IMG/VR virus record: IMGVR_UViG_3300037488_002294
Span: 1 to 31,917 of that record
Origin: a virus
Direction: 5' to 3' (one strand)
Length of the DNA: 31,917 nt
The position numbers and the translations under genes were made by a program. This document shows positions 14,603 to 21,284 of this stretch, in pieces. The notes below the pieces were generated by a model, which saw nothing but the letters and a program-made list of their open reading frames with translations, did not search any database and was not told the DNA's origin. Each line of letters starts with the position of its first letter. Positions within the stretch are counted from its first letter, which is position 1.

Positions 14603-14986
14603 TTAATTTTCCTCCTTTGGATTAAAAAAATGTTTGCCGTTTCGATAAATAATATCTGGAAGTTTTTCCTCTATCCCAGCTGATACCCATTGTTCACCGT
14701 TATAATTCGCATAATGTGCCCCTATAAGTCTAGCCCAGCGACCTTCGTCTCCTTTTTTCGGTTCAAAAATATGTTCTGATTCTGGAGCAACATAAATTTG
14801 CTCTATTCCACGAAAATCTTCAATAACTCCAGTAGTAAAATCACAAAGCTCGCTTTCGTTTAATTGATTTATTGCAAAGTCTAATAGTTGAAGCATAGTA
14901 CCATGAGCTTCGGAAAAATTGACGCCAAACTCTTTCATCATGTAAAGTGCTTTAATCGGGCAATCGTAGTAATATTTTTTTTTCAT
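14603..14986 (-). CDS. Conserved hypothetical protein, 127 residues
   Basis: Begins KKKYYYDCPIKALYMMKEFGVNF; the middle is acidic (SEHIFEPKKGDEG) and the end is DIIYRNGKHFFNPKEEN. Possibly paired with the 111-residue protein encoded next. No motif gives a function. AU-rich AAACTATG leader. Confidence 0.55.
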   Translation of the reverse strand: MKKKYYYDCPIKALYMMKEFGVNFSEAHGTMLQLLDFAINQLNESELCDFTTGVIEDFRGIEQIYVAPESEHIFEPKKGDEGRWARLIGAHYANYNGEQWVSAGIEEKLPDIIYRNGKHFFNPKEEN

Positions 14987-14989
14987 AGT

Positions 14990-15226
14990 TTATAAATTAT
15001 CTGCATTAATTAAATTTGTTTCATTGAGTTTAAACTCTTCTATTTTAAACTTTCCGTAGTTTAAATAATAGTCTAAATCCTGTTCTTCGTCATCATTATC
15101 TTTCATAATAATTTTATTTATAAGCTCTTTGTGTTTTTCGTAATTTGTTAAATCAACAGAGCTTAAAACATAGATTTCATGTGTTCCGCCAAATTCTCCC
15201 GTTAGTTTTATTTTAAATGTTTTCAT
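14990..15226 (-). CDS. Hypothetical protein, 78 residues
   Basis: Small acidic protein (MKTFKIKLTGEFGGTHEIYVL..., DNDDEEQDLDYYLNYGKF). It looks like a single alpha/beta domain without Cys or a membrane segment. Leader of the AAAAACTATG type. Not recognised. Confidence 0.5.
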   Translation of the reverse strand: MKTFKIKLTGEFGGTHEIYVLSSVDLTNYEKHKELINKIIMKDNDDEEQDLDYYLNYGKFKIEEFKLNETNLINADNL

Positions 15227-15239
15227 AGTTTTTATTTAT

Positions 15240-15458
15240 TTAAGTTAATAATTTCGTTAATATTGCACTAAAGCAATTTGAACCCAAATATTGTCTTGTC
15301 AATATTGTTTCATTTTTATTTTTAGTAGCAAAAACTCTATAATAATGTCCCGCAACATCTCGATATTCTGTTATTAATTTATCTTTAAAATAAAAATCTT
15401 TGGGGCAATCGTTATATATTTTATCAAAAATTTCTTTTTTTAATTCTTCATAGTCCAT
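15240..15458 (-). CDS. Hypothetical protein, 72 residues
   Basis: Small mixed protein (DYEELKKEIFDKIYNDCPKDF...). AU-rich leader ending AAATTATG. No family or motif recognised; one of a row of small accessory genes. Confidence 0.5.
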   Translation of the reverse strand: MDYEELKKEIFDKIYNDCPKDFYFKDKLITEYRDVAGHYYRVFATKNKNETILTRQYLGSNCFSAILTKLLT

Positions 15459-15483
15459 AATTTATTTATTTAAATTGTTAATG

Positions 15484-15951
15484 TTAATTTTTTACCCACT
15501 GAGTTGTTATAATCTGTTTTTGGATTACTTCTCCCATAAATTCAGGCTTTCCGTAATCCTCTCCACTTTTTTGCGTAGAAAATTGATAAAATTTACCAGT
15601 TGGAATATGTTTCATTATTTCATTAATGTAAACATATTTTGAATCGCTATCCGCATCACTTGTATCTTCCACTTCTTCTAGCTCCTCAAAATCTGAAAGA
15701 CATGTGTTGTCTTCAAGTTCCGCCACAATTTCCTCAATTGTTTTTTCATATTTAAACATTGTTTTCAAATCTTCATTTCCCAAAATTTCACCTAATTTAA
15801 AAAGAAATCTATATAAATCATTGTCAATTTCATAATCACATTTGATGGAATACATATCACCAGCCGACTCTTCAACTATATCTTCAAGACCTTTATTAAC
15901 TTGATTTCTAAATTTATCAACCAAGTTTGTTATTTTTTCGTTGTTTTTCAT
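15484..15951 (-). CDS. Hypothetical acidic protein, 155 residues
   Basis: Acidic, mostly helical N-terminal 90 residues, then an Asp/Glu/Ser linker (EELEEVEDTSDADSDSK) and a short C-terminal domain with HIPTGKFYQFS. No known domain. It lies downstream of the helicase loader. Leader AAAAACTATG. Confidence 0.55.
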   Translation of the reverse strand: MKNNEKITNLVDKFRNQVNKGLEDIVEESAGDMYSIKCDYEIDNDLYRFLFKLGEILGNEDLKTMFKYEKTIEEIVAELEDNTCLSDFEELEEVEDTSDADSDSKYVYINEIMKHIPTGKFYQFSTQKSGEDYGKPEFMGEVIQKQIITTQWVKN

Positions 15952-16000
15952 AGTTTTTAATTGTTAAAGTTGTTAATATTAAAATCAGTTTGCTCCCTGA

Positions 16001-16774
16001 TTATAAAATAGTTTTACTCCTACGCATACTTTCACCCGTAAAAGTTAATAAAAAGCCACCTTCTTTTAATCTATCATATATTCTATGTTCAAAATTTTTA
16101 ATTTCTAACGCTGATAAATTACTTATTAAAATTGTTGGCATTAAATTTTCATATCTCGTGTTTATTATTCTAAATAAAAGCAATTTTTCATGTTCGCTTC
16201 CGACTTGGACTCCAAATTCATCAAGAATTAAAAGGTCAATATTACAAAATTGATTTAAAACATCAGATTCGCTATTTTCACTTTTTTTTGCATAGGTCTC
16301 TTTAATTTTAGAGAAAGCATCGACTACATTTAAAAAAAGCGCTGTTTTGTTTAAATTTTCAATAACATAATTTGCAACCGCACAAGCTAAATGAGTTTTT
16401 CCATTCCCAACTTTTCCTGAAAGTATAACTGAAATTCCGTCTTTTAAATTAACTTCAAAATTTGTTGCATATTCAATCAACATTTTTTTATTATAAATTT
16501 GCTCCTTTGTTTTTGCTTCGTATGTTTCAAAACTATTTTTTTTAAATCTAAGAGGAATTAAAGATTTTTTAAAATTATACTCAATTGATAATCTTCTAGT
16601 CTCGGCATCTTTAGCTTTTTGTCTTTCGATAGCTTTTAATTCTCTTTCTTTTTCTAGCTCCTCTTCGCATCTTGGACATTTAGATTCCCTATTTGGAAAC
16701 ACATAAGCCAGCTGGTTGCCGTGTTTTTCGCAATTGATTTCTTTTTTTTGTAGATATTCATTAAAATTAATCAT
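16001..16774 (-). CDS. dnaC-like: DnaC-type helicase loader ATPase
   Basis: 257 residues from the ATG at 16774, which has GGAGG about 6 bases upstream and overlaps the stop of the initiator-like gene; a longer start at 16813 is less likely. The N-terminal metal site has Cys15, His18, Cys33 and Cys36, as in DnaC. Then come the AAA+ motifs: Walker A SGKVGNGKTH (119-128), Walker B LLILDEFG (181-188), sensor 1 ILISNLS (215-221) and the arginine-bearing ERRIYDRL-like box (here HRIYDRLKEGG). It would load the host replicative helicase on phage DNA. With the DUF6291 gene upstream it forms a lambda O/P-like pair. Confidence 0.85.
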   Translation of the reverse strand: MINFNEYLQKKEINCEKHGNQLAYVFPNRESKCPRCEEELEKERELKAIERQKAKDAETRRLSIEYNFKKSLIPLRFKKNSFETYEAKTKEQIYNKKMLIEYATNFEVNLKDGISVILSGKVGNGKTHLACAVANYVIENLNKTALFLNVVDAFSKIKETYAKKSENSESDVLNQFCNIDLLILDEFGVQVGSEHEKLLLFRIINTRYENLMPTILISNLSALEIKNFEHRIYDRLKEGGFLLTFTGESMRRSKTIL

Positions 16775-17396
16775 TCCAACCTCCGTCGTTTTTATAATAA
16801 TCGGGGTCATCATATTGGGGCTGTGGCATTCCTGCTGGTTTTTTAAAGTTATTATTTGTAAAGTTGTTATTATTTTGCTCCCAAGTTCTTACGCAAGCTT
16901 TCCAATCTTTCATTTGAATACCTTTTAGTTTCCAGCCCCTTGCTTCGTAATAATTGCTAAATGATTCTGCATTAACATTATTTTTTCTGTCTAAACAATA
17001 ATTTTTAATTTCATCAATTGTTGGTTTTATAAATAATTTAGATTTTGATTTAGATTCTAGATTTAGATTTTCATTTACATTAGGATTTACATTTACATTT
17101 ACATTAGCTTCGATTTTGCTTTTAGTTTGCTTCGCTTTTGCTTCCTTTTTGCTTCCTTTTTGCTTTTTTATACAGCCATTATTAAATCTTTTTCTATTAG
17201 CGTCAAGTTGCGGTTTTACTAGTTGAAACATACCATAAGCCGTGCCGTCTAATTGCTCTACTTTCTCATCGAGAGCATAGGAGCAAATTGCATCAAAAAG
17301 TTGTGCTTTTTCCTCGGTTTTTAGGCATTTTGAAGCGTCATAAAAACTGCGATAAAATATAAAACTATCTCGTTTATTTTGTGTTTGATTCGTCAT
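16767..17396 (-). CDS. DUF6291 protein, replication-initiator-like
   Basis: 209 residues. Residues 1-75 match DUF6291: FIFYRSFYDASKCLKTEEKAQLFDAICSYALD and MFQLVKPQLDANRKRFNNG. A repetitive linker (about 84-125, alternating N-V/N-P/N-L then S-K) joins a C-terminal domain with YEARGWKLKGIQMKDWKACVRTWEQN, the small helical domain shared with DnaT/DnaD-like and other phage initiators. Together with the DnaC gene it overlaps, it probably opens or marks the origin. A ribosome site AAGGA precedes the start. The linker is coded by an ATTTAC-type simple repeat. Confidence 0.8.
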   Translation of the reverse strand: MTNQTQNKRDSFIFYRSFYDASKCLKTEEKAQLFDAICSYALDEKVEQLDGTAYGMFQLVKPQLDANRKRFNNGCIKKQKGSKKEAKAKQTKSKIEANVNVNVNPNVNENLNLESKSKSKLFIKPTIDEIKNYCLDRKNNVNAESFSNYYEARGWKLKGIQMKDWKACVRTWEQNNNNFTNNNFKKPAGMPQPQYDDPDYYKNDGGWND

Positions 17397-17595
17397 GATT
17401 TTCCTTGATTAACTTTTCTTTTAAATTTTCTTTGTAATTCCAAAGAATAGATTTGATATTAGATTTGCTTGTTAAAGAAATTTTCTCAGCTTCAAGAATA
17501 GGCATAATATAGCCTACAAGCCTTTTAGTTTCTTCTGTTAATAAATCCTCTAGTTCCATATCTTCACTTGAATTACTTTGCTTTTGCCCTCTCAT
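17374..17595 (-). CDS. Hypothetical protein, 73 residues
   Basis: Acidic start (SSEDMELEDLLTEETKRL), then a helical segment. It overlaps the DUF6291 gene by 23 bases, so it is coupled to the replication genes and may assist them. A TTGACA-16-TATTAT match overlaps its own ATG and was not taken as its promoter. Confidence 0.5.
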   Translation of the reverse strand: MRGQKQSNSSEDMELEDLLTEETKRLVGYIMPILEAEKISLTSKSNIKSILWNYKENLKEKLIKENHDESNTK

Positions 17596-17603
17596 AATAC
17601 TTA

Positions 17604-17771
17604 TTAATTTTTGTTTGTCAAATTGTTAATTTGTTGTTTTAATTCTGTATTTTCCTCATTTAAATCATTAATCTTTTTTTCAAAATGCAATAATCTATCT
17701 CTAAATTCAAAAGTATTTAAAGAAAGATAATCAATATCAAGGTGTTTTTTGACTAGCTCGCTTATCCTCAC
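17604..17771 (-). CDS. 55-residue coiled-coil protein, GTG start
   Basis: From a GTG at 17771: RISELVKKHLDIDYLSLN, then heptads (FEFRDRLLHFEKKINDLNEENTELKQQINNL). An in-frame stop lies just upstream of the GTG, so no longer start exists. Its first 35 bases overlap a 26-residue ORF in another frame that carries the usual AU-rich gene leader. The two may be halves of one frame-shifted gene, or the first may be a leader peptide. Confidence 0.45.
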   Translation of the reverse strand: MRISELVKKHLDIDYLSLNTFEFRDRLLHFEKKINDLNEENTELKQQINNLTNKN

Positions 17772-17817
17772 AGTTTCTTAGTTTTACCTCAATTTTAATT
17801 ATAAAAAATGTTTCCAT
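17737..17817 (-). CDS. 26-residue ORF with full gene leader
   Basis: Encodes METFFIIKIEVKLRN and a short basic end, stopping inside the 55-residue ORF. Its support is the upstream sequence, AAATAAAACTATGGAAA, which matches the leader of most genes in this block. Either a leader peptide coupled to the next ORF or the front of a frame-shifted gene. Confidence 0.35.
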   Translation of the reverse strand: METFFIIKIEVKLRNCEDKRASQKTP

Positions 17818-17835
17818 AGTTTTATTTGTTTTAAA

Positions 17836-18231
17836 TTAATCGTTAAAAAATTCATTAATTCCTCTTTGAGTCTCTTCGCTTTGCTCTTCGAGTGTTTCAA
17901 GTTCGAGATTCCATAGACAAATACCGTATACTGTATAAGTCGTGTTATAACATTCATAATCTTCAACACTTAATCCACAAAATTGCGAACCTGCAATATT
18001 AAAGATTATTTCATCTCCATAACAAGTTCTAACTTTTTTATTTTTAAAAGCTAAAAGCACCCTAGAGAGCGTAAGCTCTTCACCATCATATTCTCTAAAG
18101 GGAACTGATATTGTGTTATTGCCTTTTTTAGCATATTCTTTTTTTAAAGCCTCTTCATAGCTACAGCCATGAATTGCTTCGAGTATAAATTTACGATTCT
18201 CTTGTTGAATTTGTTGTAATGGTTTCGTCAT
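17836..18231 (-). CDS. Hypothetical protein under a structured RNA leader
   Basis: 131 residues from the ATG at 18231 (TKPLQQIQQENRKFILEAIHGCSYEEALKKE). The alternative GTG at 18258 would add nine residues and overlaps the stop of a short upstream ORF (TAGTG). The middle holds LTLSRVLLAFKNKKVRTCYGDEIIF and the C-terminus is acidic. The opening resembles a family of small phage or plasmid proteins of unknown function. The striking feature is its leader with two hairpins and alternative pairing (18229-18320), which implies tight control of this gene. As first gene of the segment reading into the replication genes, it could set their level. Confidence 0.6.
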   Translation of the reverse strand: MTKPLQQIQQENRKFILEAIHGCSYEEALKKEYAKKGNNTISVPFREYDGEELTLSRVLLAFKNKKVRTCYGDEIIFNIAGSQFCGLSVEDYECYNTTYTVYGICLWNLELETLEEQSEETQRGINEFFND

Positions 18232-18320
18232 AACTCCACGCTTTGATTTTGGCGACACTAAGCGTGGAGGCTTAGTGTCATATAAAATAAATCTGCTCCA
18301 CCAGATTTATAAAGAAAGGA
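18229..18320 (-). promoter_or_regulatory. RNA leader with two kissing hairpins and an alternative start-site pairing
   Basis: On the minus strand hairpin 1 has a 9-bp perfect stem (18310-18302 with 18295-18287) and loop GTGGAG. Hairpin 2 has a 10-bp perfect stem (18279-18270 with 18263-18254) and loop CTCCAC. The two 6-nt loops are exact complements. The string CTCCACGCTT (18269-18260), made of loop 2 plus the 3' arm, is also fully complementary over 10 bp to AAGCGTGGAG (18243-18234), which ends 2 bases before the ATG at 18231. So hairpin 2 and the start-site helix exclude each other. A 7-codon ORF runs through hairpin 2. Confidence 0.7.
18258..18281 (-). CDS. Putative 7-residue leader peptide (uORF)
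   Basis: ATG at 18281 reads MTLSLHA and stops at TAG, whose G is the first base of the in-frame GTG of the next gene (TAGTG). The codons cover the 5' arm, the loop and part of the 3' arm of hairpin 2, so a translating ribosome would open it. There is no clear ribosome site, only an AU-rich stretch, so expression is uncertain. Confidence 0.3.
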   Translation of the reverse strand: MTLSLHA

Positions 18321-18326
18321 AAGGAT

Positions 18327-18356
18327 AGTATACTCTTTTTTTAAGAACTTTTTCAA
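18327..18356 (-). promoter_or_regulatory. Sigma70-type promoter for the structured leader
   Basis: TTGAAA (18356-18351), 18-base spacer, TATACT (18332-18327) on the minus strand. The start point would be near 18320, about nine bases before hairpin 1, so the RNA would begin almost directly with the hairpin pair. Confidence 0.65.
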
Positions 18357-18386
18357 TGAATATAGTCCCGATAATTTCACTATCCA

Positions 18387-18466
18387 ATTCTCTTAATGTT
18401 GCAACCCCCTTGATAGGACATTAAGAGAATAAGAGAGTGATAGACGGGGGGTTAACTACTCCCCCC
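18387..18466 (-). terminator. Strong hairpins, possible terminator or pseudoknot, between two gene groups
   Basis: A 13-bp perfect stem (ATTCTCTTAATGT 18387-18399 with 18418-18430) has an 18-nt loop containing AACCCCC (plus strand 18403-18409). Next to it GGGGGG (18446-18451) can pair with CCCCCC (18461-18466), or with the AACCCCC loop, giving an H-type pseudoknot as an alternative. It lies between the stop at 18537 and the promoter at 18327-18356, where a terminator is expected for leftward transcripts. No long T-run follows, so the mechanism is open. The rest of 18259-18536 holds no gene. Confidence 0.5.
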
Positions 18467-18536
18467 TAAAACTATGAAAAAAAACAATAAAATACATTAC
18501 CAAAGAAAATAAAGTTTTTTTCAATTTACTCAATAA

Positions 18537-18713
18537 TTATTCTTTGTCAACATGATTTATTATTTCTGTTATTTTTTGGATCAAAATTGGAATTAACCAA
18601 AGCACTAAAAAAGCAAGAATAATAAGCCCGCCAAATATTGGGCTAGTAGCAATAATAGCAATGCTGATTAATGCTATAACTAAATAAATTAATATTTGTA
18701 ATGATATTTTCAT
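18537..18713 (-). CDS. Two-span membrane protein, 58 residues
   Basis: Start placed at the ATG at 18713, which has the AAAAACTATGAAA leader; the longer frame from 18755 would overlap the gene before. Two hydrophobic helices (about 5-22 and 26-46: ILIYLVIALISIAIIA and GLIILAFLVLWLIPI). Function unknown; last gene before the structured 18.3-18.5 kb region. Confidence 0.6.
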   Translation of the reverse strand: MKISLQILIYLVIALISIAIIATSPIFGGLIILAFLVLWLIPILIQKITEIINHVDKE

Positions 18714-18718
18714 AGTTT

Positions 18719-19018
18719 TTAATTTTCGTAGTTTCCTGATAAATGATAAGTGCAAGTTTTACATTTTGCACGGCATAAATTAAGCTCGGTGCTAGTGTTT
18801 TTTATTGCGTTCTCATTATGAATCAATTGACTTTCCATTTCATCGACTTTGTTTTGCAAATTCTCGACTTGTATTTCAAGTTCAATTATTTCATCGTTTT
18901 TAAGCTCATTGAAGCGTGTTTTATACTTCATTAAGTCAAAGACATATAAAGCAAATAAAACGGCTAGTAGGGCTAAAAGAATCTTTAGAAATTTTTTATT
19001 GTTTGGAGATATTTTCAT
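18719..19018 (-). CDS. Membrane-anchored coiled-coil protein
   Basis: 99 residues: basic start, one membrane helix (about 11-29, LKILLALLAVLFALYVF), then a coiled coil (about 35-78, with EIQVENLQNKVDEMESQ) and a Cys-rich end CRAKCKTC. The layout resembles an i-spanin, but it sits among early genes. Leader AACTATGAAA. Confidence 0.6.
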   Translation of the reverse strand: MKISPNNKKFLKILLALLAVLFALYVFDLMKYKTRFNELKNDEIIELEIQVENLQNKVDEMESQLIHNENAIKNTSTELNLCRAKCKTCTYHLSGNYEN

Positions 19019-19020
19019 AG

Positions 19021-19182
19021 TTATCTAATTTTAATGTTATCACAAGAAACATCAAAATGTTTCGTGCAGAATTTGTTGAAGTAGTCTTGTTCTGTAAGCT
19101 TAGGTTTTTTAAATTCAGAAATACAAATAAGAATTAAAAAAATAAAAAGCATTAGAAAAGCAAACATTTCTTCTTTAAACAT
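19021..19182 (-). CDS. 53-residue small membrane protein
   Basis: MFKEEM, then a hydrophobic helix (about 7-22, FAFLMLFIFLILICIS), then a polar tail with two Cys. The ATG overlaps the end of the yopX-like gene by 8 bases (ATGTTTAA), and its stop lies 2 bases before the next start, so it fills the gap exactly. Function unknown. Confidence 0.55.
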   Translation of the reverse strand: MFKEEMFAFLMLFIFLILICISEFKKPKLTEQDYFNKFCTKHFDVSCDNIKIR

Positions 19183-19540
19183 TTTTAACCCCCGTAATTA
19201 ATTCAGGATTTTCGTAAATGTTGCCAACGATTTTACAAAAAGTAAAAACGCAATTATCCAAAGCATCCCATCTGCCTTTGTTGAAAGGGTCATTTAGCCA
19301 TTTTACTTCTTTAAAATATGAATTTCGGTTATTTTCACAATAAATTTTTAAAATATCGCCCTCAAAAATTTCCTTGTCGTTTTTGTCAACTAAGCCCGTG
19401 TATTGCAACAAAAATCCATCATTTAAATTTGCACCATCTCCGCCATTCCAAACTTCTTTTAATCGCCAATCTATTGAGTCCACACTCCACATCTCTTTTT
19501 TCCAATTATGCCAAAAAGCAAATTTAATTTCTCTACTCAC
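19175..19540 (-). CDS. YopX family protein
   Basis: 121 residues with the YopX pattern: SREIKFAFWHNWKKEMW at the start, LLQYTGLVDKNDKEIFEGDILKIY in the middle and FCKIVGNIYENPELI at the end. YopX proteins are frequent in phages and prophages and form small beta-rich oligomers; their role is not known. It overlaps both neighbours by 8 bases. Confidence 0.9.
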   Translation of the reverse strand: MSREIKFAFWHNWKKEMWSVDSIDWRLKEVWNGGDGANLNDGFLLQYTGLVDKNDKEIFEGDILKIYCENNRNSYFKEVKWLNDPFNKGRWDALDNCVFTFCKIVGNIYENPELITGVKNV

Positions 19541-19748
19541 GGTTCCCCCCTTTTTTAGTTTCGATATTATTTTTCTCTAAAATTAAACAAATTTGCTTTA
19601 AAGTTATAAAAAAATTAGGGTTGTGTTCGTCAATGTATGACTTAGTGCCACGAATTGATTGCTTGCGAAGTTTAAAGGCTTCGATTACTTCAAAAACAAT
19701 TTGTCGATGAAGTGTTGAATTTGGTTTTATTTTGATTGTTAATGACAT
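19533..19748 (-). CDS. Hypothetical protein, 71 residues
   Basis: Basic, helical (LHRQIVFEVIEAFKLRKQSIRGTKSYIDEHN, then LKQICLILEKNNIE). Possibly a small DNA- or protein-binding domain, but no HTH is clear. It overlaps the yopX-like gene by 8 bases. Confidence 0.5.
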   Translation of the reverse strand: MSLTIKIKPNSTLHRQIVFEVIEAFKLRKQSIRGTKSYIDEHNPNFFITLKQICLILEKNNIETKKGGNRE

Positions 19749-19754
19749 AAAGAT

Positions 19755-19946
19755 TTAAATTTGAGTTAATATTAAATTGACCACGCCAGCCGTAAGTAAA
19801 AGCCAAAAGCCGTATTTGTAGAATTTCTGTTCTAGTTTATTCCGTTCCTTCTTGCGTCGGTTATTTTGTTTAATTTTAGGCTTGTTTTTTTGGTAATATT
19901 CCTTTTGTTTTTGTTTTATTTCCTCTTTAGTTTTTTTAATTTTCAT
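19755..19946 (-). CDS. Very basic protein with C-terminal membrane helix
   Basis: 63 residues: residues 1-43 are about half Lys/Arg/Gln (KKTKEEIKQKQKEYYQKN...), followed by one hydrophobic helix (45-61, YGFWLLLTAGVVNLILT). A tail-anchored layout that could tether nucleic acid to the membrane; inference only. Leader AAAAACATATGAAA. Confidence 0.55.
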   Translation of the reverse strand: MKIKKTKEEIKQKQKEYYQKNKPKIKQNNRRKKERNKLEQKFYKYGFWLLLTAGVVNLILTQI

Positions 19947-19965
19947 ATGTTTTTAATTAATTTAG

Positions 19966-20268
19966 TTAATATAAAAGTAAGTTTTTAATACTTTCCAATT
20001 CTTGTTTTGATTTTTTAAGTTCTTCTTCTAGCCTGTCGCAATTGTAGCAATGATTTACTACGGCATACCCTCCAGAACTCACAAACCCATCGACATCGGA
20101 CACATAGACATACACAGAACCACCGCCACCGCCTTTACCGTGTTTCATAATTGATTCACCATTTTTACCTAATTCATCACAACTAGCATCTCCACCTCCA
20201 ACGGTAATTAAAAAGCTTTTTGGTTTTTCTTTTTTATGTTTTTTAAATAGTTTTTTTATAAATTTCAT
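19966..20268 (-). CDS. Gly-rich small protein with basic start
   Basis: 100 residues: Lys-rich residues 1-17, then a Gly-rich middle (TVGGGDASCDELG, HGKGGGGGSVYVYVSD, SSGGYAVVNHCYNC) and a coiled coil at 75-97. Three Cys may bind metal. Not recognised. Leader AACAACTATG. Confidence 0.5.
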   Translation of the reverse strand: MKFIKKLFKKHKKEKPKSFLITVGGGDASCDELGKNGESIMKHGKGGGGGSVYVYVSDVDGFVSSGGYAVVNHCYNCDRLEEELKKSKQELESIKNLLLY

Positions 20269-20278
20269 AGTTGTTAAA

Positions 20279-20821
20279 TTAATTGTTAATGATTAAATTT
20301 TCTTTTTTGAAAAAATCTTTTATTTCTAAAATTTTTGTTTCAATATTATTTAAAGTTAAATCTGAAATTACAAAGTCAAAACGATTTTGAGAAACAAAAA
20401 AATCTCCTTCCTCACCATAATTTTTTAATACCAAAGAAAATTCACAAATTTTAAAAGAAAAATCTTGATGTTTATAATCAAAAAATGTTGTTAAAATTTC
20501 ATGCTTACTTAAATGATCACTAAATCTAAAAATATTGTGATTCTTTTTAAAATAATAAGAGTTTGCACCATAATTTTTTAAAACATCTTTTTGAAAATTA
20601 TACTTAAAAAAATCTTTTTTAAAATCGGCAAGCAAACTAATTTTTTGTTCGCAAAAATAACTACAAAATATCTTAGATTCCTTTTTTATGTTTTTTGCTC
20701 CTTTTTTTTCGCAAATTTTTGAACAAAATTTTCCTTCTTTTTTTAAAGAATAACCTGCATTTCTACCGCAACAATCGCACAAATAAACAATTTTTTGACA
20801 ACAATAACAGTTTTTTTCCAT
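20279..20821 (-). CDS. Cys-rich zinc-finger-like protein
   Basis: 180 residues. The first 60 hold repeated Cys pairs: CYCC, CDCCGRN, FCSKICEKK and FCSYFCEQK. These look like FCS/MYM-type or treble-clef zinc sites. The remaining 120 residues are Phe/Lys rich without a known domain and end in an amphipathic helix. Zinc binding is likely; the target is unknown. Many A-runs (poly-Lys and poly-Phe codons) make the gene especially AT-rich. Confidence 0.6.
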   Translation of the reverse strand: MEKNCYCCQKIVYLCDCCGRNAGYSLKKEGKFCSKICEKKGAKNIKKESKIFCSYFCEQKISLLADFKKDFFKYNFQKDVLKNYGANSYYFKKNHNIFRFSDHLSKHEILTTFFDYKHQDFSFKICEFSLVLKNYGEEGDFFVSQNRFDFVISDLTLNNIETKILEIKDFFKKENLIINN

Positions 20822-20839
20822 AGTTGTTTAAATTAATTG

Positions 20840-21115
20840 TTAATTTTTGTGAAAATAATAATGCAATTCGTCCGCTTCGTGTTTTTTTAAAACCTTGAGA
20901 ATGTATATAAAACAAGGGTTCCAACTCGCTTGATCTTGAGTGATTATTAAGCGACCGCCATTTTCACTTTCAAGTAAATAAAAAGCTTCGGCAAATTGTT
21001 TAGCTTTTCCTTTTTCTGTCGTTCTTCTCCAATAGTCATTTATTTCCCTCTTAATAATTTTTGATTCGTCATCTCCACTTCTTGAGCTGATCTGAATTAT
21101 TTTTAAAACTTTCAT
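20840..21115 (-). CDS. Hypothetical protein, 91 residues
   Basis: An alpha/beta small protein (KVLKIIQISSRSGDDESKIIKREINDYW..., GGRLIITQDQASWNPCFIYILKVL). No family recognised. AU-rich leader AAAAACTTATG. Confidence 0.5.
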   Translation of the reverse strand: MKVLKIIQISSRSGDDESKIIKREINDYWRRTTEKGKAKQFAEAFYLLESENGGRLIITQDQASWNPCFIYILKVLKKHEADELHYYFHKN

Positions 21116-21125
21116 AAGTTTTTAA

Positions 21126-21284
21126 TTAATTGTTAATTTTCCAAACATCAGCGATTACCGCTTGAAGCCTGTGGGCGTTAAACTCTAATTGATTTTCGAG
21201 TTTAACTTTATAAGTTTTTGAATCGTGCGATTGCTTGAAACAAAAAAGGGCGATTAAAAGAATTGTTAAATAAATTTTATACAT
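21126..21284 (-). CDS. 52-residue signal-anchored small protein
   Basis: Start placed at the ATG at 21284 (MYKIYLTILLIALFCFKQ), just after the duplicated gene end; the frame extends upstream to 21320, but those codons are the duplicated 3' end of the neighbour read in another frame. One hydrophobic helix at 3-16, then a polar tail. The ATG overlaps the ancestral stop of the neighbouring gene copy (ATGTATAA). Confidence 0.55.
   Translation of the reverse strand: MYKIYLTILLIALFCFKQSHDSKTYKVKLENQLEFNAHRLQAVIADVWKINN

Noticed and set aside
17577-17625. TTGACA-16-TATTAT promoter match before the 73-residue gene
   Set aside because: The -10 covers the ATG, so the RNA would start inside the gene.
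18523-18550. TTGACA-16-TAAATT promoter match at the end of the 58-residue membrane-protein gene
   Set aside because: The -10 is weak and no reading frame or clear RNA start follows; it could feed the hairpins at 18387-18466, but support is too thin.
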